The notes under the pieces were generated by a model. That model had not been told where the DNA came from, did no database searches, and worked only from the letters and a program-made list of their open reading frames with translations. From CAIVAT01 sp964473485 (lineage in GTDB: Bacteria > Bacteroidota > Bacteroidia > Bacteroidales > FEN-979): a stretch of 64,000 bases of DNA. The position numbers were made by a program, and so were the translations under genes. Shown here in pieces: positions 53,519-63,314 of the stretch; position 1 is the first letter of the stretch, and every line of letters starts with the position of its first letter. The DNA is taken from contig CAYYPH010000001.1 of assembly GCA_964473485.1 (NCBI GenBank), forward strand, positions 558,001-622,000, read 5' to 3'.

Positions 53519-53728
53519 TTGGAACTTCTGCGCAAAATATGGCTGTTCTATTATGAGGGATTCCGGTCGATGACCGTTGGTAAGAAATTGTGGATCATTA
53601 TTCTTATCAAATTATTCATTCTTTTTTTCATTCTGAAGCTTTTTTTCTTTCCGAACATCCTCTCGCAATTCAATACAGAGGAGGAAAAGAGCGATCATGT
53701 GCATGAGCAACTGATCAAACGTCACTGA
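53519..53728 (+). CDS. DUF4492 membrane protein
   Basis: 69 residues starting with TTG; the pattern LLRKIWLFYYEGFRSMTVGK is the family N-terminus, so the non-ATG start is supported by homology. One strong transmembrane helix (about 26-47) and a charged C-terminal tail. DUF4492 genes in Bacteroidota usually lie beside cydAB (cytochrome bd), but none is present here. The start codon directly follows the repeat island. Confidence 0.8.
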   Translation: MELLRKIWLFYYEGFRSMTVGKKLWIIILIKLFILFFILKLFFFPNILSQFNTEEEKSDHVHEQLIKRH

Positions 53729-53810
53729 GGTGTTGTTTGACATGATATGAGGTAGTCAGCATAACAACCTTTTTCGTACCTTTACCACGCCAAACCAATG
53801 CTGATAACCA

Positions 53811-56800
53811 ATGAAAAATCTTTTCCTGCTTTTTGCATTTTTTATGCTGAGTCTCCTTACAGTTCAGGGACAAACAGCGACTGACCACTCTGCCACAGCC
53901 GACACGGCGAACTACCCCTACTGGATCGAAATGATGCAGGATCCCGGCGCCAATTTCTTTGCAACCCAACGGGCTTTCGAATTATACTGGAAAGGCCGCC
54001 CCATAACCAAGGGCAGCGGTTATAAGGTTTTTAAGCGCTGGGAATACATGAACAGATGGCGGGTTGCACCTGATGGCACTCTCCCTGCCCCTGATGCCAT
54101 CAGCAACGCATACCACACCTTTGAACATGGGTCAGGCAACCGCTCAATGAGTGGCAATTGGATCAGCATGGGCCCGTCGACCATACCTGCCCCCGGGCCT
54201 GCCGGATACGAAGGCCTGGGCAGGCTGAATGTCGTGGCATTCCACCCCACCGATCCGAATAAAATCTATGTCGGGGCCCCTTCGGGTGGATTGTGGATGA
54301 CTGCCGATGGCGGCCTTACCTGGGTAACACACACCGATACCATGCCCTCACTTGGCGTTTCTGCCATCGTGGTGGATTATTCCAATACAAACGTAATACT
54401 GATGGGAACCGGCGACAGGGATGCCGGTGATGCGCCCGGGCTTGGAGTTTATAAAAGCGTCGACGGGGGTATCGCATGGATCGCTTCCAAAAACGGCATG
54501 AACAATAAAACCGTCGGCAGAATCATTCAGCATCCTACAAACCCGTTGATCTTCCTTGCTGCAACCAGTGGCGGGGTTTACCGTTCTACCGACGGTGGTT
54601 CAAACTGGTCCGTATCACAGGGTGGAAATTTTAAAGACATTCATTTCAAACCCAACGATCCGAATATCGTTTACGGAGCTTCGGGCAGTGATTTTTACCG
54701 CTCTGCCGACAACGGGATCACATTTACCAAGATAACCTCTGTGATTACCCCGGGCCAGCGTGGGGTCATTGCTGTTACGCCTGCCAACCCGAACTATGTC
54801 TATTTCATGCAATCGGCCAGTAACAGCGGCTTCAAGGCCCTGTACCGGTCAACAGATGCCGGAATGACATTCACCACCATGTCGACTACTCCGAATATTC
54901 TTGACTGGTCATGCGACGGAAGCGGATCCGGTGGGCAGGGCTGGTACGACCTGGCGCTTGCTGCCGACCCGGTGAATGCAGAAACTATCTATGCCGGGGG
55001 GGTTGATGTATGGAAATCGACCAACGGAGGTTCGACCTGGACCATCAATTCGCACTGGTGGGGAGACTGCAGTGTTCCGGCGGTGCATGCCGACTGTCAT
55101 TACCTTACCTTTTCCCCCGTGAACGGCAAATTATATGCAGCCAATGACGGCGGCCTCTGGTCCACTTCCAATGGTGGTACAACATGGACCGATCACACTG
55201 TCGGCATGACCATCGGACAGATTTACAAACTCGGGCAGGCTCAGACCGAAAAATCAAAGGTAATCAACGGTTTCCAGGATAACGGAACCTATGCCATCAC
55301 ACCGGGCGGATGGATTGCCGTTGGGGGAGGCGATGGTATGGAGTGCGCCGTCGATTATACGAATGCTTCAAGAACGTATCACACGATCTATTACGGTGAC
55401 ATCTACCGCAGATACAACAACAGTGGAGAAAAGCATATCGCTGGCAACGGCGTTTACGGCATCACTGAAAGCGGTGCCTGGGTAACCCCTTTCTGCCTGA
55501 ACCGTTTTAACAATAAAGGAATGTTCGTCGGGTATAAAAACATCTGGCGAAGCAATGATGTGACAACAGGAACAATCGTATGGACGAAAATATCCGACAA
55601 CCTGGCCGGGTCAAACAACAATGATATGGCGGTGGTTGAGCATTCGGCCGTAAATGAGAACCTGTTCTATGCCGCCCGTTACGACAACAAATTTTTCAGG
55701 TCCGACGATTGTATGGGCACCAATCCCTCATGGATCAACCTGACCTCCAACCTTCCGGTGGCCGGAACTCCATCCGATATTGAGTCCTCGCCCATTGATG
55801 AAAATATTGTTTACATCACCCTTGCAAAAAAGGTTTATAAATCGACCGACAAAGGGATCACCTGGACCAACATCACCGGGAATCTGCCCGACGTAAACCT
55901 GAATACCATCGCTTACTACCGGAATGCGCCCGAAGGGCTTTATGTTGGCGGCGATGCGGGTGTATATTACCGTGACGAAACCACCACCGGATGGCTTCCT
56001 TTCGGTTCAGGTTTGCCTGTCAATGTAAAGATCACTGAACTGGAGATCTATTATGACAACGATTCGGTTTCGCAGGATGCGATCAGGGCCAGTACTTACG
56101 GCCGCGGACTCTGGGGCTCTGACCTTTATCACATCAATCCCACGGCCGATTTCACAGCCGACAAAACCACCATACCGATTGGCTGCGACGTTAATTTCGA
56201 AGATCATTCAACCGGCGTCCCGACTTTTTTCCAGTGGTCATTTCCGGGCGGAACCCCTGCCTCCTCATCCGTTAAGAACCCTGAGAACATTGTCTATGAT
56301 CAGCCAGGCACTTACCAGGTAACCCTGAAGGTCTGGAATGAATTCGGATCAGACTCCATCACCAAGATAAACTACATCACTGTGAGCAGTACCTTGCTCC
56401 CGGTTGCAAACTTCGAAACTGACAACAATGTTCCCTGCTTTAATGAAACCGTTCATTTCACCGATCTCACCGAAAATTGCCCCGGCAGCTGGTACTGGCA
56501 ATTCACTCCCAGCACGGTGACATTCATGGATGGCACCAGTGCCGCAAGTCAGAATCCGGCCGTCAGGTTTAATGAACCAGGGTTGTACGATGTTCAGCTT
56601 ACAACAAGCAATGCCGTCGGTCCGGCCTTTGTTTCCAAAGCCGGTTATATCATCAGCGGCGGTTACGCCCTGCCTTTCACTGAGAAATTTGCAGGAGGTT
56701 TCAACGAGCACTTCTGGAAGGTCGTCAACACCGACCTGATGATCACCTGGGATACGATATCGGTGGCCGGAACCGTTGACGGTTCGAAAGCGGCCTGGAT

Positions 56801-57485
56801 GAATTTTTTTGATTACAACCTCATTGACCGTCGCGACCAGTTGATCAGCCCTGTGCTGAACTTCACCGGATACAGCGGCGTAACCCTGTCGTTCAGGCAT
56901 GCTTACGAACAAAGAGTGCGTAAAGACTCGCTGATCATCAAGGTCTCCGATGATTGCGGTTTGACCTGGGACCGGATTTGGGCCATGGGACCCGATGGCA
57001 CTCCGAACCAGTTTGTGACCCATCCCCCTACCAACACGGAGTTTTTCCCCCAATCGGCCGATGACTGGTGCAGTGGAAGTTATGGTGTGGACTGTTATTC
57101 CATCGATCTGGCGACGTACGCGGGAAAAAACAATGTCAAGATCCTTTTTGAATCTTTTAACAGGTATGGAAACAATCTGTTTATTAACGACATACAGATC
57201 AGTGGTCCGGTCGGAATCAGCGATCCCGGCACCAACGACGTAAAAGTTTCGATATATCCAAATCCATCCAGCGAATCGTTCAACCTAAGCATATCAAACA
57301 TCCAATCCGGTGTATCGGTTTCGGTGGTCACCCCAATGGGCCAGACCGTTGGGAGGCTTTTCCTTGAACCTGAGAACGGAAAAATCGATAAAAAAATGAA
57401 CCTTGAAGACAATGCTCCTGGGGTCTATTTTATACATATCAATGCCGGCGAAAAAACAATTGTTAAAAAGGTGATCATCTATTAG
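53811..57485 (+). CDS. T9SS-exported protein with BNR/sortilin-like propeller and PKD domains
   Basis: 1224 residues. Signal peptide (1-20). Residues about 115-770 hold many BNR/Asp-box-like repeats (GGLTWVTH, GGSNWSVS, GGSTWTIN, GGTTWTDH, KGITWTNI), a VPS10/sortilin-type beta-propeller also found in glycan-active proteins. Two PKD domains follow (about 780-865 and 870-955), then a MAM-like jelly-roll segment (about 960-1130). The last 80 residues, beginning VSIYPNPSSESF, form a T9SS type A sorting domain. Surface or secreted protein of unknown target. No sialidase catalytic residues are evident. Confidence 0.85.
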   Translation: MKNLFLLFAFFMLSLLTVQGQTATDHSATADTANYPYWIEMMQDPGANFFATQRAFELYWKGRPITKGSGYKVFKRWEYMNRWRVAPDGTLPAPDAISNAYHTFEHGSGNRSMSGNWISMGPSTIPAPGPAGYEGLGRLNVVAFHPTDPNKIYVGAPSGGLWMTADGGLTWVTHTDTMPSLGVSAIVVDYSNTNVILMGTGDRDAGDAPGLGVYKSVDGGIAWIASKNGMNNKTVGRIIQHPTNPLIFLAATSGGVYRSTDGGSNWSVSQGGNFKDIHFKPNDPNIVYGASGSDFYRSADNGITFTKITSVITPGQRGVIAVTPANPNYVYFMQSASNSGFKALYRSTDAGMTFTTMSTTPNILDWSCDGSGSGGQGWYDLALAADPVNAETIYAGGVDVWKSTNGGSTWTINSHWWGDCSVPAVHADCHYLTFSPVNGKLYAANDGGLWSTSNGGTTWTDHTVGMTIGQIYKLGQAQTEKSKVINGFQDNGTYAITPGGWIAVGGGDGMECAVDYTNASRTYHTIYYGDIYRRYNNSGEKHIAGNGVYGITESGAWVTPFCLNRFNNKGMFVGYKNIWRSNDVTTGTIVWTKISDNLAGSNNNDMAVVEHSAVNENLFYAARYDNKFFRSDDCMGTNPSWINLTSNLPVAGTPSDIESSPIDENIVYITLAKKVYKSTDKGITWTNITGNLPDVNLNTIAYYRNAPEGLYVGGDAGVYYRDETTTGWLPFGSGLPVNVKITELEIYYDNDSVSQDAIRASTYGRGLWGSDLYHINPTADFTADKTTIPIGCDVNFEDHSTGVPTFFQWSFPGGTPASSSVKNPENIVYDQPGTYQVTLKVWNEFGSDSITKINYITVSSTLLPVANFETDNNVPCFNETVHFTDLTENCPGSWYWQFTPSTVTFMDGTSAASQNPAVRFNEPGLYDVQLTTSNAVGPAFVSKAGYIISGGYALPFTEKFAGGFNEHFWKVVNTDLMITWDTISVAGTVDGSKAAWMNFFDYNLIDRRDQLISPVLNFTGYSGVTLSFRHAYEQRVRKDSLIIKVSDDCGLTWDRIWAMGPDGTPNQFVTHPPTNTEFFPQSADDWCSGSYGVDCYSIDLATYAGKNNVKILFESFNRYGNNLFINDIQISGPVGISDPGTNDVKVSIYPNPSSESFNLSISNIQSGVSVSVVTPMGQTVGRLFLEPENGKIDKKMNLEDNAPGVYFIHINAGEKTIVKKVIIY

Positions 57486-57499
57486 TACCGGAAACTGTC

Positions 57500-59995
57500 A
57501 TGAAATATTCAACGTTCCTCATTATTTTCACACTCTTTCAAAGTATCCTGTCTGCTCAGGGATGGAGAAAAGGAGAGATGGAAGTGATGGTTTCGGTTCA
57601 AAATGAAAATCAGTATGCTGTTTTGCGCCGGATCACCTCCAACACCGAACGGGCATCGGCTGATGGCCGGCAGGTAAGGGCTTACCTCCTTCCGGATGAA
57701 TTGCAGAAGATCAGAGAAAGCGGACTGACATGCGAGGTGATCATTGAGGACCTCAGTAACCACTACGCTAATTACTGGGACAACCCAATGGTTCCTCCCG
57801 GTTATTATTCCTACTCTCAGATCATTGGTATTATCGACAGCCTGGCAACCAACTTTCCGGCCATCTGTAAGAAAGTCGACCTTGGCACCTCCCTTGGCGG
57901 ACGCCAACTCGCCGCCCTCAAGATCAGCGACAACGTGAATCAGGATGAACCCGAAGCCGAGATCATGTTCGACGGGGGGATCCACGGTGACGAAGTTGGC
58001 GCTGCGCAGAATGTCATCATGTTTGCCCGCGAAATCTGCCTGCTTTATGGTATCGACCCGGTCTATACGGAACTGATCGACAACCGCGAAATATGGCTTT
58101 ACCCGATGGTGAATCCGGATGGCAGGATGGAGATGTCGAGATACAATAACAACGGGGTGGATATAAACCGTGATGGAGGGTACATGTGGAACGGCGAAGG
58201 ACAGAGCACCGGCGCTTTTTCACAGGTTGAGACCAAAGCCCTCAGGAACATCAATTTTGATAATCAGTTTGTGGTTTATACCAATTATCACAGCGGTACC
58301 GAGATCATATCCTATCCATGGAGCTACCGTGGAAGCCTTGCCAGGGATTATCCTCATTTACACAACCTGGCAGGCCTCTATTCCAGCACGTCGGGATATG
58401 CCAATCTATCCTATGGGCAGGGTTACAATGTGATGTACGCGATAAACGGAAGCACGAAAGACTGGCATTACGGATGCCTGGGACAGGTGGGCTGGTCGAT
58501 GGAGATCTCCAACCTGAAACAACCGCCCTCATCCCAGATCCTGATGTACTATAATTATAACAAGCCCGCGATGATCGAAATGATCAGGCGGAGCGGATAC
58601 GGGATTGCAGGCATGGTTACGGACTCCCTGACCGGGGAACCTGTGAGCGCCATGGTGTGGGTTAGCAACCTTTACCCGGTGTATACCGATCCCCTGGTCG
58701 GCGATTTTCACAAATACATTCTTCCTGATGTTTACACCGTAAAAGTTACGGCAAACGGATACCAGTCGAAGACTATCACGAATGTAACGGTTCCTGCCGA
58801 AGGGACCGCCATACTGAATGTCAGTCTCTCCCCCGCCACGGGATGGCATGGATTCAAAGTGGTTAGCTGCCAGATCCCCGGGAATAATTTCGGGGACGAA
58901 GGCTTTACGCCGGGTGCACTGGGCGCTCCCGACGGTGTTCCTTACGCATTGGGCAGATACGGATGGGTGGTCATCGATATGAAGGACACGATCTGCAATG
59001 GTCCGGGGTATGACTTCCGAATTGTACAATCGGGCACGACCAGCAAGTCCTTCACCGTTTCGGGCGGTAATTCCATCGACGGACCCTTTACAACCATCGG
59101 CACAGGCAACGGGACCACCGAATTCGATCTGCCTTCGGGCCAAATGTCCAAGGCCAGGTATCTGTACATCAAGGATAACGCTACCGGGTCTTCCTCCGGT
59201 CCGGGAGCCGGTTTTAACCTGGATGCCATTGAAATGCTGACGCCCCCGCTTATCGTCAATTTTTCGACCAGCACCGACACCATTTGTTCGGGGTTTACGA
59301 CTGATTTCTCGGACCTTTCCACCGGCAATCCCTCCAGCTGGCAGTGGACCTTCCAGGGCGGAGTGCCATCAACATCCACTGTGAAGAATCCCGCCGGAAT
59401 ACGCTATGATCAGCCTGGCGTTTATAATGTGACCCTGACCATTTCCAACGGAATGACCTCCAGCACAAGGACCAAAACCGGCTTTATCCGTGTAATACAG
59501 GCGCCGGTTGTGAGCCTGGGAACCGATACTGCCTTATGCGCCTGGCAATCAATCACCCTCGATGCAGGTAACCCCGGGGCCAGCTATCTCTGGTCAACCG
59601 GTGCCACCTCCAGGACCATCCTGGTCGACTCGACCGGGATCGGGATCGGTGCGCGTGATTTCTGGGTGGATGTAAGCGCCAACGATTGTACGGTGGCCGA
59701 CACGATCAGGATCACCTTCGAAACCTGCACGGGTGAAAATGAAAAATCTGCCGGACATCCGGTGGTTGTTTATCCGAATCCGTCAAACGGCAGGTTCACC
59801 CTGTCGTCGGAAACGTGGACCGGTGCAGATTGGATGCTCCTGACACCCGACGGAAGGGTGATCGACTCTGGTATCCTTCAAAATAAAAACACCCTTGTTG
59901 ATCTCACATATCTGAAGACAGCGCAAGGGTTGTATTTTCTCAGAGTTATCAGGGACCGGCAGGTTTTCAACAGTAAAATACTGATCATTAAATAG
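57500..59995 (+). CDS. T9SS-exported M14 zinc carboxypeptidase
   Basis: 831 residues. Signal peptide (1-20). The M14 domain (about 100-360) has zinc ligands His162 and Glu165 in IHGDE and His264 in NYHSG, with the conserved NR at 223-224 and the catalytic Glu335 in GWSMEIS. A carboxypeptidase regulatory-like domain follows (about 365-445), then a discoidin/F5-8-like segment (about 450-595), a PKD domain (about 600-680) and a second beta domain. It ends in a T9SS sorting domain (VVYPNPSNGRFTLS). It removes C-terminal residues from peptides outside the cell. It follows the propeller protein by 14 bp. Confidence 0.9.
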   Translation: MKYSTFLIIFTLFQSILSAQGWRKGEMEVMVSVQNENQYAVLRRITSNTERASADGRQVRAYLLPDELQKIRESGLTCEVIIEDLSNHYANYWDNPMVPPGYYSYSQIIGIIDSLATNFPAICKKVDLGTSLGGRQLAALKISDNVNQDEPEAEIMFDGGIHGDEVGAAQNVIMFAREICLLYGIDPVYTELIDNREIWLYPMVNPDGRMEMSRYNNNGVDINRDGGYMWNGEGQSTGAFSQVETKALRNINFDNQFVVYTNYHSGTEIISYPWSYRGSLARDYPHLHNLAGLYSSTSGYANLSYGQGYNVMYAINGSTKDWHYGCLGQVGWSMEISNLKQPPSSQILMYYNYNKPAMIEMIRRSGYGIAGMVTDSLTGEPVSAMVWVSNLYPVYTDPLVGDFHKYILPDVYTVKVTANGYQSKTITNVTVPAEGTAILNVSLSPATGWHGFKVVSCQIPGNNFGDEGFTPGALGAPDGVPYALGRYGWVVIDMKDTICNGPGYDFRIVQSGTTSKSFTVSGGNSIDGPFTTIGTGNGTTEFDLPSGQMSKARYLYIKDNATGSSSGPGAGFNLDAIEMLTPPLIVNFSTSTDTICSGFTTDFSDLSTGNPSSWQWTFQGGVPSTSTVKNPAGIRYDQPGVYNVTLTISNGMTSSTRTKTGFIRVIQAPVVSLGTDTALCAWQSITLDAGNPGASYLWSTGATSRTILVDSTGIGIGARDFWVDVSANDCTVADTIRITFETCTGENEKSAGHPVVVYPNPSNGRFTLSSETWTGADWMLLTPDGRVIDSGILQNKNTLVDLTYLKTAQGLYFLRVIRDRQVFNSKILIIK

Positions 59996-60063
59996 TCGAA
60001 TAGAGATACCGGTGAATGGCTGACCGGAAAAAGCTACAGTCATAATAACTCGGATCACGGACC

Positions 60064-60771
60064 ATGCATTTGTTTTATGCAGCCGACGCAGTGGAAGGAA
60101 CCATCGGATTAAATGCCGAGGAATCATGGCATTGTGCCAAGGTTCTCCGCCTGAAGCCGGGTGACACGATCATGCTGACTGACGGCAGGGGGGCGCTTTT
60201 CGCAGGGATACTGATTGAGGTTAACCCAAAATCAAGCATCGTTTCGCTGACTCTTCAAAAAGAGCAACCCCCTGAAAAAAAATGGAACCTGCATCTCGCG
60301 GTTGCGCCCACAAAAAATACCGAAAGGTTTGAATGGTTCCTGGAGAAGGCAACGGAGATCGGAATCTGCCTTGTGACACCGCTGATATGTGCACATTCCG
60401 AACGGTCGGCCCTGAAACCGGAAAGGCTTGAAAAGATCATGATCTCGGCCATGAAACAATCGCAAAACCTTTGGCTGCCGGTCCTGAACCCGGTCACCGG
60501 TTTTCATGATTTCATTGATGCACCGGCTCCCCCGCAACGATTCATCGCCTATTGCGGCCAGGAAGCGAAAAAACCGTTGTTTAAGGAGTATCGCCCGCTG
60601 CAGGACGTAATCATCATGATCGGACCTGAGGGTGACTTTTCCCCGGACGAGGTGAAAGCCGCGACCAGGAAAGGTTACGTGCCCGTGAGCCTGGGTGAGT
60701 CAAGACTCCGCACCGAGACCGCCGGCGTAGTGGCAACTCACATCATCAACCTGATCAACGAGAATCAATAA
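60064..60771 (+). CDS. rsmE: 16S rRNA m3U1498 methyltransferase RsmE
   Basis: 235 residues. A SPOUT-class methyltransferase that modifies U1498 of 16S rRNA. The N-terminal PUA-like domain (HCAKVLRLKPGDTIMLTDG) and C-terminal knot with IGPEGDFSPDEV and LGESRLRTETAG are diagnostic. The stop overlaps the following start by one base (TAATG). Confidence 0.95.
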   Translation: MHLFYAADAVEGTIGLNAEESWHCAKVLRLKPGDTIMLTDGRGALFAGILIEVNPKSSIVSLTLQKEQPPEKKWNLHLAVAPTKNTERFEWFLEKATEIGICLVTPLICAHSERSALKPERLEKIMISAMKQSQNLWLPVLNPVTGFHDFIDAPAPPQRFIAYCGQEAKKPLFKEYRPLQDVIIMIGPEGDFSPDEVKAATRKGYVPVSLGESRLRTETAGVVATHIINLINENQ

Positions 60772-61445
60772 TGATGAAAGTACGGCAAGGCAGGAGCGTT
60801 GTTTCGGTCATCTTTTTTTGGTGGCTTTTTGCAGGTATGACGTTTCCCTCCTTTCAGATTGCCCTGCTGAAATACAACGGCGGGGGCGACTGGTATGCAA
60901 ACCCCACTTCGCTTCCCAACCTGGTGAAGTTCGCGAACAGGAATGCCGGAACGAACATCAGTGAAGACATTGCAACAGTCGATGCCGGCAGCCCCGACAT
61001 CAACAACTATCCGTTTGTACACATGACTGGTCACGGCAATGTGGTTTTTTCGGAACAGGAGATCCAAAACCTTCGTTCATACCTGATTGCCGGCGGATTT
61101 TTACACATCGACGATAACTATGGAATGGATAAGTACATCAGGCCCCAGCTTAAACGGCTCTTCCCGGAACTGGAACTGGTGGAACTTCCCTTCGATCACC
61201 CGGTCTACCGTCAGAAATATCAGTTTGAACGCGGATTGCCCAAAATCCATGAGCATGACAACAAGGCACCCCAGGGATTCGGCCTCATATACGAGGGACG
61301 TCTGATCGTTTTTTATACCTATGAATGCGACCTTGGAGATGGATGGGAGGACCAGGTCATTCACAACAATTCTGAAGCCACCAGGACCAAAGCCCTGCAA
61401 ATGGGTACCAACCTGCTGTTATACGTTTTCACTGGAAAGGAGTAA
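60771..61445 (+). CDS. DUF4159 domain protein
   Basis: 224 residues with a probable N-terminal signal or membrane segment (about 10-28). The rest matches DUF4159: IALLKYNGGGDWYANPTSL, then MTGHGNVVFSEQEIQNLRSY, a GGFLHIDDNYG block resembling a glutamine amidotransferase-like (ThuA-type) fold, and YTYECDLGDGWED near the end. Function unknown. It begins one base inside the rsmE stop. A second ATG three bases later is equally possible. Confidence 0.85.
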   Translation: MMKVRQGRSVVSVIFFWWLFAGMTFPSFQIALLKYNGGGDWYANPTSLPNLVKFANRNAGTNISEDIATVDAGSPDINNYPFVHMTGHGNVVFSEQEIQNLRSYLIAGGFLHIDDNYGMDKYIRPQLKRLFPELELVELPFDHPVYRQKYQFERGLPKIHEHDNKAPQGFGLIYEGRLIVFYTYECDLGDGWEDQVIHNNSEATRTKALQMGTNLLLYVFTGKE

Positions 61446-61449
61446 AAGC

Positions 61450-61524
61450 ATGAAAAAAAAGCATTTGTGGAAAACGGTCATCAGAGTGCAAGGAAAGAAC
61501 AACAACAAATCCAGGAGATCCTGA
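61450..61524 (+). CDS. Possible 24-aa basic peptide
   Basis: An ATG-initiated ORF of 24 codons, rich in Lys and Arg, placed between DUF4159 and hdrC; its TGA is directly followed by the hdrC ATG. The tight spacing is suggestive of coupling, but there is no recognised family and the length is close to chance expectation. Confidence 0.2.
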   Translation: MKKKHLWKTVIRVQGKNNNKSRRS

Positions 61525-62238
61525 ATGGGAAAATTGTATGATCTGCTCAGCAGCGATGTCCGTTTTGTAGAGGGACTGAAAGCCTGCCTCAACTGCGGGA
61601 CCTGCACGGCCATCTGTCCGGCCGCTGAATTTTACGATTACCAGCCACGGGCCATTGTCGACATTTTGCAGACCAGGGATGAGGAAAAAATCGAAGCCCT
61701 GCTGAAAAGCGAAACGATATGGTATTGCGGTGAATGTATGTCGTGTGTTACCCGTTGTCCGCGAGGCAATGCTCCTGGGTTGCTGATCACTGCCCTCCGG
61801 TCGCTGTCGCAGGAACTCGGCTATTTCGTTGAATCAGAGAAAGGACGTCAGCAACTGGCCGTAAAAAGAACGGTAGGCGACTGGATCCTGAAGTACGGCT
61901 ATTGTCTTTATCCATCGGAAATAAAGCCCGAAATGCACCCTGAACAGGGACCGGTATGGGAATGGGAACACAAAAACATCCACACCGTCATGGACCGTCT
62001 CGGGGCGAATTACCAAAAGACCGGGCCGGGAATTCTCCGGCAGATACCGGATGAGGATCTGGAAGAGGTCAGGCGGATTTTCGAGGTTACCGGCGGCGCT
62101 GAACGGTTCCGGAAAATCGAGGAGTTTTCGGCTGCAAAAGCCCGCGAAATGAACCTGGAGATTGATGATGGCATGACCAACCCTTACGTTCAGCACATCT
62201 ATACAAAAACGGAGAAAAAACACACCCGTAATACATGA
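61525..62238 (+). CDS. Heterodisulfide-reductase-like iron-sulfur subunit C
   Basis: 237 residues. Two [4Fe-4S] motifs in the first 80 residues: Cys21, 24, 27, 31 in CLNCGTCTAIC and Cys68, 71, 74, 78 in CGECMSCVTRC. This is the HdrC/QmoC-type electron-transfer subunit, without QmoC's cytochrome part. The C-terminal half is helical and not assigned. It overlaps hdrB by four bases. Together with the B and A subunits it probably moves electrons between a soluble flavoprotein and a quinone or thiol partner; the acceptor is unknown. Confidence 0.88.
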   Translation: MGKLYDLLSSDVRFVEGLKACLNCGTCTAICPAAEFYDYQPRAIVDILQTRDEEKIEALLKSETIWYCGECMSCVTRCPRGNAPGLLITALRSLSQELGYFVESEKGRQQLAVKRTVGDWILKYGYCLYPSEIKPEMHPEQGPVWEWEHKNIHTVMDRLGANYQKTGPGILRQIPDEDLEEVRRIFEVTGGAERFRKIEEFSAAKAREMNLEIDDGMTNPYVQHIYTKTEKKHTRNT

Positions 62239-63314
62239 AGATAGAGGGGAAAAGAAAGATCTGGAACGATTACCAGAAGGAGATTGCCGGCGACCGTTAC
62301 TTCTATGTCAGGAGTTGCGTGAGGCAGAACTTTTTTCCGGCATCTGAGAAAATGTTCCTGAAGATCATGCGTGAGGAACTTCAGAAGGATGTCTTTGAGA
62401 ATGCTGCCCACACAACCTGTTCGGGGATCGGTTATCACAGCGACGTGGTTCCGTTCGAAACGGCCATGACCATGGTTGCCAGGCAGTTTGCCATTATGAC
62501 GGAATCGGGTTACAGCAACTTCACTACCTCCTGTATCACCTCTTTCGGACTCTATTCCGAGATCCTTGAGACCTGGAACCACTTCCCGGAAGTGGAGGAA
62601 AGGGTGCGTAAAAACCTGTTCGAAGCCACGGGCAGGACATTCAGCAAACCCGCCAACCTGTCGCATGCCAGTGATGTGATATTCCGTTACAGAAAAGAGA
62701 TAAGAGATAAGGGAAAATTCCGGCTCACTGAACGGCATACGGGAAAACCGCTTCAGGTAGTCGAGCACATCGGATGTCACTATTCCAAAATGTTCCCTTC
62801 GAAGGGTGTCGGAGGGGCAGAATATCCTTATGTACTTGCCGGAATGATCGAGGACTGGGGTGGCGAGGTGGTCGATTACCCCGAACGGCGCCACTGCTGC
62901 GGATTTGGATTCAGGCAATACGTGGTGCAGGCGAACAGGGGCTACTCGCTGGCCTGTTCAAAAAAGAAATTCGAGTCGATGGCTCCCTACAAACCCGATT
63001 TCATACTCACCAACTGCCCCGGATGCCCGATGTTCCTCGATCGCTGGCAATATGCCCTGAGCGAGATGGAGGGTATCACTTATGGCGAGAACGGTCAGGG
63101 AATTCCGGTGCTGACCTATGAAGAACTCGCCGGCCTGGTGCTGGGTTACGATCCGTGGGACCTTGGCCTTCAGGTACACCAGGTACCGGTTGAGCCGTTG
63201 CTCAGGAAGATGGGAGTGCCCTACGATCCGGGGAAAAAATTCCTGGGAAAGAACGGCGAAAATATAGGACGGCCGGAAGCGCCATCGTTTTTAAAATTTT
63301 TCCAGGATGAATAA
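62235..63314 (+). CDS. Heterodisulfide-reductase-like subunit B with one degenerate cysteine motif
   Basis: 359 residues. HdrB normally has two C-x(31-39)-CC-x(35-38)-CxxC motifs that bind non-cubane [4Fe-4S] clusters. The second motif is complete: Cys181, Cys221-222 and Cys261/264 (NCPGCPMF). In the first, Cys28, Cys62 and Cys100 remain, but the CC pair is Thr61-Cys62 and the CxxC ends in Ser103. So at least one cluster is probably altered or absent. It overlaps both its neighbours. Whether it reduces a disulfide is not known. Confidence 0.87.
   Translation: MKIEGKRKIWNDYQKEIAGDRYFYVRSCVRQNFFPASEKMFLKIMREELQKDVFENAAHTTCSGIGYHSDVVPFETAMTMVARQFAIMTESGYSNFTTSCITSFGLYSEILETWNHFPEVEERVRKNLFEATGRTFSKPANLSHASDVIFRYRKEIRDKGKFRLTERHTGKPLQVVEHIGCHYSKMFPSKGVGGAEYPYVLAGMIEDWGGEVVDYPERRHCCGFGFRQYVVQANRGYSLACSKKKFESMAPYKPDFILTNCPGCPMFLDRWQYALSEMEGITYGENGQGIPVLTYEELAGLVLGYDPWDLGLQVHQVPVEPLLRKMGVPYDPGKKFLGKNGENIGRPEAPSFLKFFQDE

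Noticed and set aside
56349..57053. Minus-strand frame opposite the T9SS propeller protein
   Set aside because: Antisense shadow with no promoter or family signature.
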